64,000 nt of DNA from Pseudotamlana haliotis (GTDB lineage Bacteria > Bacteroidota > Bacteroidia > Flavobacteriales > Flavobacteriaceae): NCBI RefSeq assembly GCF_008806375.1, contig NZ_WAAT01000022.1:1-64000 (forward strand), written 5' to 3'. The notes below the pieces were generated by a model, which worked only from the letters and a program-made list of their open reading frames with translations, made no database searches and was not told the origin of the DNA. The position numbers and the translations under genes were made by a program. The first letter of the stretch is position 1, and every line of letters begins with the position of its first letter. Positions 53,366-63,900 of this stretch are shown piece by piece.

Positions 53366-55159
53366 ATGTCAGCACACGCAGATACTCACGCACACGACGA
53401 CGACCACGGACATCATCATAAAGAAACTTTCGTAACTAAATATATTTTTAGTATGGATCATAAAATGATCGCTAAACAATATTTAGTAACGGGTACCATC
53501 ATGGGTATTATAGGGATATTAATGTCTATAATGTTCCGTATTCAAATTGCATGGCCAGAAGAGCCTAATGTATTATTTGAAGCTTTATTAGGTAAATGGG
53601 CTCCAGACGGCGTTATGGATGCAGATATTTATTTAGCATTAGTAACTATCCATGGTACCATTATGGTATTCTTTGTACTGACTGCTGGATTGAGTGGTAC
53701 TTTTAGTAACCTGTTAATTCCGTTGCAAATTGGAGCACGTGATATGGCTTCTGGTTTCTTAAACATGGTATCTTACTGGTTATTCTTTTTATCGAGTATA
53801 ATCATGGTTATCTCATTGTTTGTTGAAGCTGGTCCTGCAGCAGCTGGATGGACAATTTATCCACCGTTAAGTGCATTACCTATGGCACAAGGGGGTTCAG
53901 GTATGGGTATGACCCTTTGGTTGGTATCTATGGCTATCTTTATTGCTTCGTCATTATTAGGGTCTCTTAACTACGTGGTTACTGTTTTAAACTTACGTAC
54001 TAAAGGGATGTCTATGACAAGATTACCGTTAACAATCTGGGCATTTTTTGTAACTGCTATTATTGGTGTCGTTTCTTTCCCAGTACTATTATCGGCAGCT
54101 TTACTATTAATTATGGATAGAAGTTTTGGAACATCATTCTTCTTATCAGATATTTTCATCCAAGGTGAAGTTTTACACTATCAAGGTGGATCACCTGTTT
54201 TATTCGAACACTTATTTTGGTTCCTAGGTCACCCAGAGGTATATATTGTTATCTTACCTGCAATGGGTCTGGTTTCTGAAATTATGGCATCTAACTCTCG
54301 TAAACCTATCTTTGGTTATAGAGCGATGATCGTTTCAATATTAGCCATTGCTTTCCTTTCAACTATTGTTTGGGGACACCACATGTTCATCTCAGGGATG
54401 AATCCATTCTTAGGTTCTGTGTTTACATTCACAACCTTATTAATTGCGATTCCATCTGCAGTGAAAGCCTTCAACTGGATTACAACCTTATGGAAGGGTA
54501 ATCTTCAGATGAACCCAGCCATGTTATTCTCAATTGGTTTTGTATCTACCTTCATTACTGGTGGTTTAACAGGTATTATTCTTGGTGATTCTGCATTAGA
54601 TATTAATGTTCACGATACTTACTTTGTAGTAGCTCACTTCCACTTAGTAATGGGTATCTCTGCACTTTACGGAATGTTTGCTGGTATTTACCACTGGTTC
54701 CCTAAGATGTACGGTCGCATGATGAACAAAAACTTAGGTTATATCCACTTCTGGTTAACAGCTGTTTGTGCTTATGGTGTATTCTTCCCAATGCACTTTA
54801 TTGGAATGGCGGGTTTACCACGTCGTTATTATACAAATAGTAACTTCCCATTATTTGATGATTTAGCAAATGTGAATGTTATCATTACAGTATTTGCTTT
54901 AATTGGAGGTGTTGTACAGATCGTGTATTTATACAACTTCTTCATGAGTATTTTCTTCGGAAAGAAATCAACTCAAAACCCATGGAAAGCAACTACTTTA
55001 GAGTGGACTACGCCTGTAGAGCATATCCACGGAAACTGGCCAGGAGAAATTCCTCATGTTTACCGTTGGGCTTACGATTACAGTAAACCAGGTCATGATG
55101 TTGATTTTGTAGCTCAAAACGTTCCTTTCAAAGAAGGTGAGGTTGAATTACATCACTAA
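53366..55159 (+). CDS. coxA: Cytochrome c oxidase subunit I
   Basis: Subunit I holds haem a, haem a3 and CuB and reduces oxygen to water while pumping protons. The 597-residue protein has about 12 helices with all metal ligands: TIHGTIMVFF (haem a), GHPEVYIVILPA (CuB His, Tyr-His cross-link and the Glu of the D channel), WGHHMFISG (CuB), and HDTYFVVAHFHLVMG (haem a3 and haem a). The Glu places it among A1-type oxidases. The N-terminus is His-rich (HADTHAHDDDHGHHHKE). Subunit III is not in this operon. Confidence 0.96.
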   Translation: MSAHADTHAHDDDHGHHHKETFVTKYIFSMDHKMIAKQYLVTGTIMGIIGILMSIMFRIQIAWPEEPNVLFEALLGKWAPDGVMDADIYLALVTIHGTIMVFFVLTAGLSGTFSNLLIPLQIGARDMASGFLNMVSYWLFFLSSIIMVISLFVEAGPAAAGWTIYPPLSALPMAQGGSGMGMTLWLVSMAIFIASSLLGSLNYVVTVLNLRTKGMSMTRLPLTIWAFFVTAIIGVVSFPVLLSAALLLIMDRSFGTSFFLSDIFIQGEVLHYQGGSPVLFEHLFWFLGHPEVYIVILPAMGLVSEIMASNSRKPIFGYRAMIVSILAIAFLSTIVWGHHMFISGMNPFLGSVFTFTTLLIAIPSAVKAFNWITTLWKGNLQMNPAMLFSIGFVSTFITGGLTGIILGDSALDINVHDTYFVVAHFHLVMGISALYGMFAGIYHWFPKMYGRMMNKNLGYIHFWLTAVCAYGVFFPMHFIGMAGLPRRYYTNSNFPLFDDLANVNVIITVFALIGGVVQIVYLYNFFMSIFFGKKSTQNPWKATTLEWTTPVEHIHGNWPGEIPHVYRWAYDYSKPGHDVDFVAQNVPFKEGEVELHH

Positions 55160-55165
55160 AATTAA

Positions 55166-55189
55166 TTCCTGCGAAGGCAGGAATCTCAT
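55166..55189. repeat. Dispersed intergenic repeat
   Basis: TTCCTGCGAAGGCAGGAATC plus four bases, an inverted CCTGC/GCAGG hairpin of a kind frequent in flavobacterial intergenic DNA. A partial inverted relative (CCTGCCTGTGTAGGAAG) lies just before ruvB at 55319-55335. Confidence 0.5.
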
Positions 55190-55196
55190 AGAGAGA

Positions 55197-55243
55197 ATAT
55201 AAACAAAAAGCCTTTCCATTACGGAGAGGCTTTTTGTTTATAT
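55197..55243. terminator. Bidirectional terminator after coxA
   Basis: Arms of 21 bases (55197-55217 and 55223-55243) are inverted with one mismatch, 5-base loop. It ends the respiratory operon. Confidence 0.85.
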
Positions 55244-55260
55244 TTGAAATTGTATTTTTG
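55233..55260 (+). promoter_or_regulatory. Likely ruvB promoter
   Basis: TATTTTTG (55253-55260) matches TAnnTTTG, with TTTG (55233-55236) 16 bases upstream, slightly shorter than usual. The leader to ruvB is about 75 bases. Confidence 0.45.
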
Positions 55261-55340
55261 CTATAATCAATGACTACTAGCTGTAATTATCAAAGTATAG
55301 GGTTTAATTTAAAAGATTCCTGCCTGTGTAGGAAGTACGT

Positions 55341-56366
55341 ATGATGAACGAAAACCTAGATCCCACAAACGATAATTTTTCTCCTGATGAATTTGACGTT
55401 GAAAAAAAACTAAGACCGCTATCCTTTGATGATTTTACAGGTCAGGATCAGGTGTTGGAGAATCTACAAATCTTTGTACAGGCGGCAAACTTACGCACTG
55501 AAGCTTTAGATCATACTTTATTCCATGGCCCTCCAGGTTTAGGTAAAACCACTTTAGCTAATATTTTAGCTAATGAGCTTGGTGTTGGGATTAAAATCAC
55601 TTCAGGTCCTGTTTTAGATAAGCCTGGTGATTTGGCGGGACTGTTAACCAATTTAGAAGAGCGTGATGTCTTGTTTATTGACGAAATTCACCGATTGAGC
55701 CCTATTGTAGAGGAATACCTGTATTCGGCTATGGAGGATTTTAAAATCGATATCATGATTGAGTCCGGACCTAATGCTAGAACGGTTCAAATCCATTTGA
55801 ATGCGTTTACATTAGTTGGTGCGACGACCCGTTCAGGGTTGTTAACCTCACCAATGCGTGCGCGTTTTGGTATCCAAAGTCGTTTACAGTACTATAATAC
55901 GGATTTGCTAACTACCATCATTCAAAGAAGTGCGAATATCTTAGGCGTGCCTATTTCTATGGAGGCCGCTATTGAAATTGCTGGAAGAAGTAGAGGGACA
56001 CCACGTATCGCCAACGCCTTACTACGTCGCGTTCGTGATTTTGCACAAATAAAGGGAAATGGTAGTATCGATATCAAAATTGCGAAGTATGCCTTAGAAG
56101 CCTTAAATGTAGATGCACATGGCTTAGATGATATGGACAATAAAATTCTTGCTACAATTATTGATAAGTTTAAAGGCGGCCCTGTTGGGATTACCACCAT
56201 CGCTACGGCCGTAAGTGAGAGTCCTGAAACTATTGAAGAAGTTTATGAACCGTTTTTAATTCAACAAGGCTTTATCATGCGTACCCCACGTGGTCGAGAA
56301 GTCACCGAAGAAGCTTATAAACACTTAGGGCGTGTTAAAGGACCAACGCAAGGCGGTTTATTTTAA
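55341..56366 (+). CDS. ruvB: Holliday junction branch migration ATPase RuvB
   Basis: RuvB drives branch migration of Holliday junctions with RuvA. The 341-residue AAA+ protein has Walker [14 protein letters not shown] near 65, Walker [13 protein letters not shown], sensor 1 GATTRSGLL, the arginine segment [16 protein letters not shown] and the C-terminal winged helix ([20 protein letters not shown]). ATG 55341 and ATG 55344 are both possible starts. ruvA lies 4 kb further on, not adjacent. Confidence 0.97.
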   Translation: MMNENLDPTNDNFSPDEFDVEKKLRPLSFDDFTGQDQVLENLQIFVQAANLRTEALDHTLFHGPPGLGKTTLANILANELGVGIKITSGPVLDKPGDLAGLLTNLEERDVLFIDEIHRLSPIVEEYLYSAMEDFKIDIMIESGPNARTVQIHLNAFTLVGATTRSGLLTSPMRARFGIQSRLQYYNTDLLTTIIQRSANILGVPISMEAAIEIAGRSRGTPRIANALLRRVRDFAQIKGNGSIDIKIAKYALEALNVDAHGLDDMDNKILATIIDKFKGGPVGITTIATAVSESPETIEEVYEPFLIQQGFIMRTPRGREVTEEAYKHLGRVKGPTQGGLF

Positions 56367-56415
56367 CATCTCAAAGTATTTGAACTAAAAGAAAACCAAA
56401 CAACCTACTTATAAA

Positions 56416-56952
56416 ATGAAATGCCAAAAATTAGTAACCGCAATACTACTAGTAATCACCTTATTTGGTTGTGATAAAATTGAAGAATTAACTCAGTTTA
56501 CTATTGTTTATGAAGAAGAAGTTATTATTGAATCTTCATCGGTAGTAGATTTACCATTTAATGCCTTTACACCTGAAATTAGTTCAGACTCTGAGTCTAA
56601 ATTTGAAAACAACAACACCGGTAAAAACCTTATAGAATATATAGAGCTTACGAGAATGACCTTAGAAATTGATGCTCCAGATCAGGGTGATTTTGACTTT
56701 CTAAACGCTATTGAAATATATATTTCTGCCGAAAATGAAGAAGAAGTCCTGATCGCTTGGAAAGAAGTTATTGAAGAAGACGGAAGCAAAACTATTGAAT
56801 TGGATACCGCTAATGATGATTTACAAAATTACCTTAAAAAGGATGAATTTAGCTTAAGACTTGCTACAGTAACTGATCAAATTATTACTTCAGATCATAA
56901 AATTAAAGTGCGTTCTGAGTTTTTTGTGGATGCTAAAATATTGGGGCTATAG
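56416..56952 (+). CDS. Putative lipoprotein, unknown function
   Basis: The 178-residue protein has a lipoprotein signal peptide (MKCQKLVTAILLVITLFGCDK, acylated Cys at residue 19) and an acidic, beta-rich mature part without further cysteine. I recognise no domain beyond the lipobox. It lies 49 bases after ruvB and 64 before queG, with no terminator in either gap. Confidence 0.8.
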   Translation: MKCQKLVTAILLVITLFGCDKIEELTQFTIVYEEEVIIESSSVVDLPFNAFTPEISSDSESKFENNNTGKNLIEYIELTRMTLEIDAPDQGDFDFLNAIEIYISAENEEEVLIAWKEVIEEDGSKTIELDTANDDLQNYLKKDEFSLRLATVTDQIITSDHKIKVRSEFFVDAKILGL

Positions 56953-57016
56953 TGTTTAAATCATTTGTTATTTTTCGTTACCTTAGATAATTACGCTTTG
57001 TTGAATTAAGATCTTT

Positions 57017-57943
57017 ATGTTAGATAACAAATCGAAATACACACAACTCATTAAAATTGAAGCCAAACGCCTCGGTTTTTTGTCTTGTGGGATTAGTAAA
57101 GCCCAGTTCTTAGAAGAAGAAGCGCCTCGTTTAGAAAAATGGCTGAACAATAACATGAACGGTGAAATGCGTTATATGGAAAACCATTTCGATAAGCGTT
57201 TGGACCCTACAAAACTGGTTGAAGGCTCTAAAAGTGTCGTGTCTCTTTTGTTGAATTATTATCCAGAAGAAAAACAAAACGATGATAGTTTTAAGCTTTC
57301 CAAATACGCTTATGGCACTGATTACCATTTCGTAATTAAAGATAAGCTCAAATCATTATTACATTTTATTCAAGATGAAATTGGTGACGTTGAAGGCCGT
57401 GCTTTTGTTGATTCGGCACCTGTTTTAGATAAAGCTTGGGCTGCCAAATCGGGTTTAGGCTGGATAGGTAAGCATAGTAATCTCTTATCGCAACAAGTGG
57501 GCTCTTTCTATTTTATAGCCGAATTAATTATCGATTTGGATTTAGAATACGACGTTAGAGTCACCGATCACTGCGGTACCTGCACCGCCTGCATTGATGC
57601 TTGCCCTACCCAGGCGATTACTGAACCTTATGTAGTTGATGGTAGTAAGTGTATTTCCTATTTCACCATTGAGCTCAAAGAGAATATTCCAACAGAATTT
57701 AAAGGTCGTTTTGACGACTGGATGTTTGGTTGTGATGTTTGCCAAGATGTTTGTCCGTGGAACCGCTTTTCAAAACCACATAACGAACCCTTGTTTAATC
57801 CGCACCCAGAATTACTAGCGATGACTAAAAAGGATTGGGAAGAAATTACCGAAGAGACCTTTAGAAAAGTTTTTAAAAAATCTCCAGTAAAACGTACCAA
57901 GTTTTTAGGCTTAAAAAGAAATATCAATTTCCTCAAAGAATGA
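57017..57943 (+). CDS. queG: Epoxyqueuosine reductase (QueG)
   Basis: QueG reduces epoxyqueuosine to queuosine in tRNA, using cobalamin and two [4Fe-4S] clusters. The 308-residue protein has the cobalamin part (about 1-185, with [25 protein letters not shown]) and the ferredoxin-type clusters [16 protein letters not shown] and [13 protein letters not shown]. It is at the short end of the family, ending soon after the second cluster, so the C-terminal HEAT-like part of long QueG is absent. The four queuosine tRNAs are outside the window. Confidence 0.93.
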   Translation: MLDNKSKYTQLIKIEAKRLGFLSCGISKAQFLEEEAPRLEKWLNNNMNGEMRYMENHFDKRLDPTKLVEGSKSVVSLLLNYYPEEKQNDDSFKLSKYAYGTDYHFVIKDKLKSLLHFIQDEIGDVEGRAFVDSAPVLDKAWAAKSGLGWIGKHSNLLSQQVGSFYFIAELIIDLDLEYDVRVTDHCGTCTACIDACPTQAITEPYVVDGSKCISYFTIELKENIPTEFKGRFDDWMFGCDVCQDVCPWNRFSKPHNEPLFNPHPELLAMTKKDWEEITEETFRKVFKKSPVKRTKFLGLKRNINFLKE

Positions 57944-57964
57944 GAGATTCTTTTTTAGGATTGT

Positions 57965-57972
57965 TATATTTG
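57965..57972 (+). promoter_or_regulatory. Probable maeB promoter -7 box
   Basis: TATATTTG is a perfect TAnnTTTG match, 22 bases before the maeB ATG. The -33 region is only T-rich. Confidence 0.5.
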
Positions 57973-57994
57973 TTAATCACAAAACACAATTCTA

Positions 57995-60292
57995 ATGAAG
58001 GAAGAAAGTAAACGCAGAGAAGCCCTTATTTATCACGCCAAACCAACTCCTGGTAAGATAAAAGTTGTTCCAACCAAAAAATATGCGACCCAAAGAGATT
58101 TGTCGTTAGCTTATTCACCGGGTGTTGCAGAACCTTGTTTAGAAATAGAAAAAGATAAGGAAAACGCATACAAATATACAGCTAAAGGGAACTTGGTTGC
58201 GGTGATTTCAAATGGTACCGCCGTTTTAGGTTTAGGAAATATTGGACCAGAAGCTTCCAAACCTGTTATGGAAGGTAAAGGTTTACTGTTTAAAATATTT
58301 GCAGATATTGATGTTTTCGATATTGAAGTAGATACTGAAAACGTTGAAGAATTTATCGCTACCGTAAAAAATATAGCCCCAACTTTTGGTGGTATTAATT
58401 TAGAAGATATTAAAGCGCCTGGAGCGTTTGAGATTGAAAGACGTCTTAAAGAAGAATTGGATATTCCGGTGATGCATGATGATCAACATGGAACGGCAAT
58501 TATTTCTGCGGCAGCGTTAATCAATGCTTTAGAAATCGCAGAGAAAAAAATAGAAGAAGTAAAAATTGTAATTTCTGGTGCCGGGGCAGCAGCGATTTCA
58601 TGTTCACGTTTATATCAAGCCTTTGGTGCTAGGCGTGAAAATATGGTCATGCTGGATAGTAAAGGGGTGATTCGTGATGATCGAGACAGCTTAACTTCTG
58701 AAAAAGCAGAATTTGCTACGCACAGAAAAATAGATACGCTCGATGAAGCTATGGTTGATGCCGATGTGTTTATTGGTCTATCAATGGCGAATATTGTGTC
58801 TCCAGAGATGTTGTTGAGCATGGCAGATAAACCTATTGTTTTTGCTATGGCCAATCCAGATCCTGAGGTAAAATATGATATTGCTATTGCTACGCGTAAG
58901 GATATTATCATGGCTACCGGAAGAAGTGATCATCCTAATCAGGTGAATAACGTACTTGGTTTTCCATTTATATTTAGAGGGGCGTTAGATGTGCGTGCTA
59001 CAAAAATCAACGAAGCGATGAAAATGGCAGCCGTTGAAGCTTTGGCGCGATTAGCTAAAGAGCCCGTGCCTGAACAAGTAAATATTGCTTATGGTGAAAC
59101 CCGTTTAACTTTCGGAAAGGATTATATCATTCCAAAGCCTTTTGATCCACGTTTAATTGCTGAAGTGCCACCGGCTGTAGCAAAAGCAGCGATGGAAAGT
59201 GGTGTAGCTAAAGAACCAATCATCAATTGGGAAGACTATCAAGATGAATTAAGAGAGCGTTTAGGTTCAGATAATAAATTAGTGAGGTTATTATTAACCC
59301 GTGCTAAATTAAACCCTAAACGCGTAGTTTTTGCAGAAGCTGATCAATTGGGGGTTATAAAAGCCGCACAAATTGTTTATGAAGAAGGTGTTGCAATTCC
59401 TATTTTGTTAGGAAGAAAAGAAACCATTCAAAACTTAATGGTTGAAATTGACTTTGATGCTGAAGATGTGCTTATCATTGATCCGAAGTCTGAAGAAGAA
59501 AACGAACGTAAAGATAAATATGCTAAAGTCTATTGGGAGCAACGTAAGCGTAGAGGGGTAACTTACTACGCAGCACAACGCTTAATGCGTGAGCGAAACT
59601 ATTTTGCTGCCATGATGGTGAATGAAGGTGATGCCGATGCCTTAATTTCGGGTTATTCTCGTAATTACCCAACCGTGGTGAAACCGATGTTAGAGCTAAT
59701 TGGTATGGATAAAGGGGTGAATCGTGTAGCGACCACCAATGTGATGATGACTAAACGCGGGCCTTTATTTTTAAGTGACACTTCCATCAATATCGATCCT
59801 GATGCTAAAGAGCTTACTAAAATTGCGCAAATGACCTCTAAAGTAGTCAAAATGTTTGGAATGACACCGGTTATTGCAATGACTTCATACTCTAATTTTG
59901 GGTCTTCTCCTAGTCCTAAGGCTTCAAAAGTAAGAGACGCCGTAGCTAATTTACATCGTTTTAATCCAGACTTAATTGTGGACGGGGAATTACAAACAGA
60001 CTTTGCCCTGAACGACGAGATGCTAAAAGAGAAATTTCCATTTTCTAAATTGGTTGGAAAAAAAGTGAATACCTTGATTTTTCCAAATTTAGATTCTGCA
60101 AATATCACCTATAAATTACTTAAAGAATTGAATGAAGCCGAATCAATCGGACCTATCATGATGGGCATGCGTAAACCGGTTCATATTCTTCAATTGGGTG
60201 CTAGTGTAGATGAAATTGTAAATATGACTGCAATGGCAGTAATTGATGCGCAGCAAAAAGAAAGACGCGATGCTGAAAAGGGTGATTCATAG
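57995..60292 (+). CDS. maeB: NADP-dependent malic enzyme (MaeB type)
   Basis: This enzyme decarboxylates malate to pyruvate with NADP. The 765-residue protein is the long MaeB form: the malic domain (about 1-160, with YSPGVAEPC and MHDDQHGTAIIS), the NAD(P)-binding domain (about 165-410, VISGAGAAAISCSRLY) and a phosphotransacetylase-like domain (about 425-765) that in MaeB is regulatory, not active, and senses acetyl-CoA. The gap to ruvA is 53 bases. Confidence 0.95.
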   Translation: MKEESKRREALIYHAKPTPGKIKVVPTKKYATQRDLSLAYSPGVAEPCLEIEKDKENAYKYTAKGNLVAVISNGTAVLGLGNIGPEASKPVMEGKGLLFKIFADIDVFDIEVDTENVEEFIATVKNIAPTFGGINLEDIKAPGAFEIERRLKEELDIPVMHDDQHGTAIISAAALINALEIAEKKIEEVKIVISGAGAAAISCSRLYQAFGARRENMVMLDSKGVIRDDRDSLTSEKAEFATHRKIDTLDEAMVDADVFIGLSMANIVSPEMLLSMADKPIVFAMANPDPEVKYDIAIATRKDIIMATGRSDHPNQVNNVLGFPFIFRGALDVRATKINEAMKMAAVEALARLAKEPVPEQVNIAYGETRLTFGKDYIIPKPFDPRLIAEVPPAVAKAAMESGVAKEPIINWEDYQDELRERLGSDNKLVRLLLTRAKLNPKRVVFAEADQLGVIKAAQIVYEEGVAIPILLGRKETIQNLMVEIDFDAEDVLIIDPKSEEENERKDKYAKVYWEQRKRRGVTYYAAQRLMRERNYFAAMMVNEGDADALISGYSRNYPTVVKPMLELIGMDKGVNRVATTNVMMTKRGPLFLSDTSINIDPDAKELTKIAQMTSKVVKMFGMTPVIAMTSYSNFGSSPSPKASKVRDAVANLHRFNPDLIVDGELQTDFALNDEMLKEKFPFSKLVGKKVNTLIFPNLDSANITYKLLKELNEAESIGPIMMGMRKPVHILQLGASVDEIVNMTAMAVIDAQQKERRDAEKGDS

Positions 60293-60345
60293 GCTTCCTA
60301 TTGAAAATAATTTTATTACATTTGGTCGATAACCAACTGACATAG

Positions 60346-60927
60346 ATGATTACCCATATTCAAGGAAAACTCACAGAGAAAAATCCAACCCACGTTGTTA
60401 TAGATTGTAACGGCGTGGGCTATTTACTTAATATATCTTTACATACTTATTCTCAAATTCCAGAAGGTGAACTTTTAAAGTTATATACGCACCTTCAAGT
60501 TAAGGAAGATTCCCATACGCTTTATGGTTTTTCTAGCCTTGCAGAGCGTGAAATATTCAGACTTTTAATTTCAGTAAGTGGTATAGGTTCTAGTATTGCA
60601 CGTACTATGCTGTCTTCTCTAACACCTAAACAGGTGAGAGAGGGTATTGCTACAGGTGATGTTGCATTGATCCAATCCATTAAGGGTATTGGTGCAAAAA
60701 CAGCGCAACGCGTTATCATCGAATTAAAAGATAAAATCATTAAGATTTATGATATTGATGAAGTTTCTGTTTCACAAGGCAATACCAACAAAGATGAAGC
60801 GTTATCTGCTTTAGAAGTGCTCGGTTTTGTTAAAAAACAAGCCGAACGTGTCGTTGATAAAATTATGATTGCCCAACCAGATGCTAATGTCGAAACCATC
60901 ATTAAGCAGGCTTTAAAAAATTTATAA
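60346..60927 (+). CDS. ruvA: Holliday junction protein RuvA
   Basis: RuvA holds the Holliday junction and recruits RuvB. The 193-residue protein has the N-terminal OB fold (ITHIQGKLTEKNPTHVVIDCNGVGYLLNIS), two helix-hairpin-helix motifs (ISVSGIGSSIARTML; IKGIGAKTAQRVIIELKDKI) and the C-terminal RuvB-binding helix bundle (about 145-193, DEALSALEVLGFVKKQAERVV). A TACATTTG box lies at 60317-60324. The next gene starts 6 bases after its stop. Confidence 0.96.
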   Translation: MITHIQGKLTEKNPTHVVIDCNGVGYLLNISLHTYSQIPEGELLKLYTHLQVKEDSHTLYGFSSLAEREIFRLLISVSGIGSSIARTMLSSLTPKQVREGIATGDVALIQSIKGIGAKTAQRVIIELKDKIIKIYDIDEVSVSQGNTNKDEALSALEVLGFVKKQAERVVDKIMIAQPDANVETIIKQALKNL

Positions 60928-60933
60928 TTCATT

Positions 60934-63900
60934 TTGAAAATAACTAACCTTCAATTTTATAAATCAATTAAACCGTGTCTTTTATTCTTTTTTGTGCTTT
61001 GTTTCACAACAGGAGCATGGTCTCAAGAGACGCCACGAGATACAGTACAGCCTGGGTATCATGTAGGTAAGTTAAAAGAACCAACACCATCAAGTGTTGA
61101 GCAAAAATATACTTACGATCCCATTTCAAACCGTTACATATACACCGAAACCATAGGCGAGTATAATCTGCGTTTTCCTGTAATTTTATCTCCAGAAGAA
61201 TATTATGCTTTAGTAGCTCGAGAGAATTTAAGAGCCTATTACAAAGAAAAAATTGATGCCTTCGACGGGAAAAAAGATGGTTCAGAAGAAGGAAGACGTA
61301 ATTTATTACCTGAGTTTTATATAAATTCAGGTCTTTTTGAATCGATTTTTGGAGGAAATACCATTGAAATTATTCCTCAAGGTTCTGTAGAAATGGATTT
61401 AGGGATTTTATATTCAAGACAAGATAACCCGTCATTTTCACCTAGAAATAGAAGTAATTTCACCTTTGATTTCGATCAACGTATCAGTTTAAGTTTGGTG
61501 GGTAAAGTTGGAGAACGCCTTCAAATTAATGCCAATTACGATACACAATCTACCTTTGATTTTCAGAATTTAATTAAATTAGAATATACACCTACTGAAG
61601 ATGATATCATTCAAAAAATAGAAGTAGGTAACGTAAGCATGCCTTTGAGTAGTTCTTTAATCACAGGGGCGCAAAGTTTATTTGGTGTCAAAGCACAGCT
61701 TCAGTTTGGAAAAACGACCATTACAGGGGTGTTTTCTGAGCAAAAATCACAATCCAATACCGTAGTTGCGCAAGGTGGTGGTACTCTAGAGGAGTTTGAT
61801 GTTTTTATTCGCGATTATGATGAAAACCGACACTTTTATTTAGCACAATATTTTAGAGATTCTTATGATGCTGCTTTGGCAAATTACCCGTTTATAAATA
61901 ATAAGGGTTTGCAAATTACGCGCTTGGAACTTTGGGTAACGAACCGAAGCAACCGAACAGACAATGTAAGAAACGTAGTGGCTTTTCAAGATTTAGGAGA
62001 GTCGGAACATATTGGTTTACAAACCCCACCAGCAGGTTTTGTTAATGCATCACCAGGTGCATTTCCAGATAATGAGAATAATGATTTTGATCCAACAAAT
62101 ATTGGTGGTGCTGGCTCGCAACTTACCGATGCGGTTAGAGATATTGCTACAGTACAACAAGGCATATTAGTGCCTAACGTGAGTGAAGGTGCAGATTATG
62201 CCAAATTAGAAAATGCTAGAAAATTAACAGAAGGCCAAGAATATACCTTAAACAGTGAGCTAGGTTACATTTCTTTAAATCAACGATTGAGTAACGATGA
62301 AGTATTGGCCGTTGCCTTTCAGTATACCATTTCTGGGAAAGTCTATCAGGTAGGTGAATTTGCAAACGATGGTGTTGATGCTACCGAAGTAGATACCGAT
62401 ACCAATGGGAATGTGACAAATGTGGTCAATTCAAGTTTAATCCTTAAAATGTTAAAGAGTAGTGTGACCGATGTTAATCAACCGGTTTGGGATTTGATGA
62501 TGAAAAACATCTATGACACTGGAGCTTATAATTTAACAGAAGAAGACTTTAAGCTTAATATTTTCTACAATGAAGCTTCCCCCTTAAACTTTATTAGTCC
62601 TACAGGTAGCGATTTCGCTAATGATATTAATGGAAACCCAGTAGGGCCAAATACTAACGAAAAAGATTTAATTCAGAACGCACCTTTATTAAGGGTTTTC
62701 AATTTAGATAAGCTGAATTTTAACAATGATCCTCAAGCAAGGGGTGATGGCTTTTTTGATTTTGTTCCTGGGGTTACCGTTATTCCAACAAACGGAAAAA
62801 TTGTGTTTACCAGTGCTGAGCCTTTTGGTGAATATTTATTTAATATTCTAGGGGGTGGAGATTATAGTGATGAACTCACCTATAACGATGATCAAAAAAA
62901 ATACGTTTATGATGTGCTTTATAAAGATACAAAAACGCGAGCGCTTGAATCTGTAGAGAAAAACAAATTCAAATTAAAAGGACGCTATAAATCTTCTGGA
63001 GGCGACGGTATTCCTATCGGTTCCTTTAATGTGCCTAGAGGTTCGGTGCGTGTTACTGCAGGTGGCCGTGTGTTAGTTGAAGGTATTGATTATACTGTGA
63101 ATTATCAGTTGGGGCGTGTTCAAATTTTAGATGAAGCTCTAAAAGCCTCAAATACGCCTATTGAAGTTTCGACTGAAAACAATGCGGTTTTCGGACAACA
63201 AACCAGACGTTTTACTGGATTTAATGTGGAACATAAATTCAATGATAATTTTGTGTTGGGTGGTACCTTTTTAAATCTTAATGAGCGACCAGTAACACAA
63301 AAAGCAAATTATGGTACAGAATCTATTAACAACTCCATTTTTGGTTTAAACGGAAATTATGCCACAAAAGTGCCGTTTCTAACACGTTTAGTGAATAAAT
63401 TACCAAATATTGATACCGATGTGGAGTCTAATGTCTCGCTTAGAGGTGAATTTGCATACTTATCACCTGGAGCGCCAAAAGGCACCGACTTAAACGGAGA
63501 GGCCACGTCTTATATTGATGATTTTGAGGGTTCGCAAAATGGCATCGATTTAAAGTCGCAATTGTCATGGTTTTTATCTAGTAGACCTTTAGATTTAAAT
63601 GTGCCTAGTAACCCGAATGAAGATGACAATGGTATTCAAAATGGTTATCAAAGAGCCCTTTTAAACTGGTACTCTATTGACCCTGTTTTTTATAGTAGCC
63701 AACGTCCAGACGGTATTACCGATGACGATATTTCGGGCTTATATACCAGTAGGGTGTTTATAAACGAACTTTTTCCAGATCGTGATTTGGTGCAAGGGCA
63801 AAACACGGTGTTATTTACTTTGGATTTAGCTTATTACCCGACTGAGCGTGGACCGTTTAACTTTGATCCTAATACAGCAAATGGTGTCATTAGTAATCCG

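Noticed and set aside
59665-60108. 147-codon minus-strand frame inside maeB
   Set aside because: Antisense shadow of the phosphotransacetylase-like domain; no promoter box and no recognisable domain.
57995-60292. Fusion of malic enzyme with phosphotransacetylase as an unusual gene
   Set aside because: This is the normal architecture of MaeB-type malic enzymes and not a novelty.
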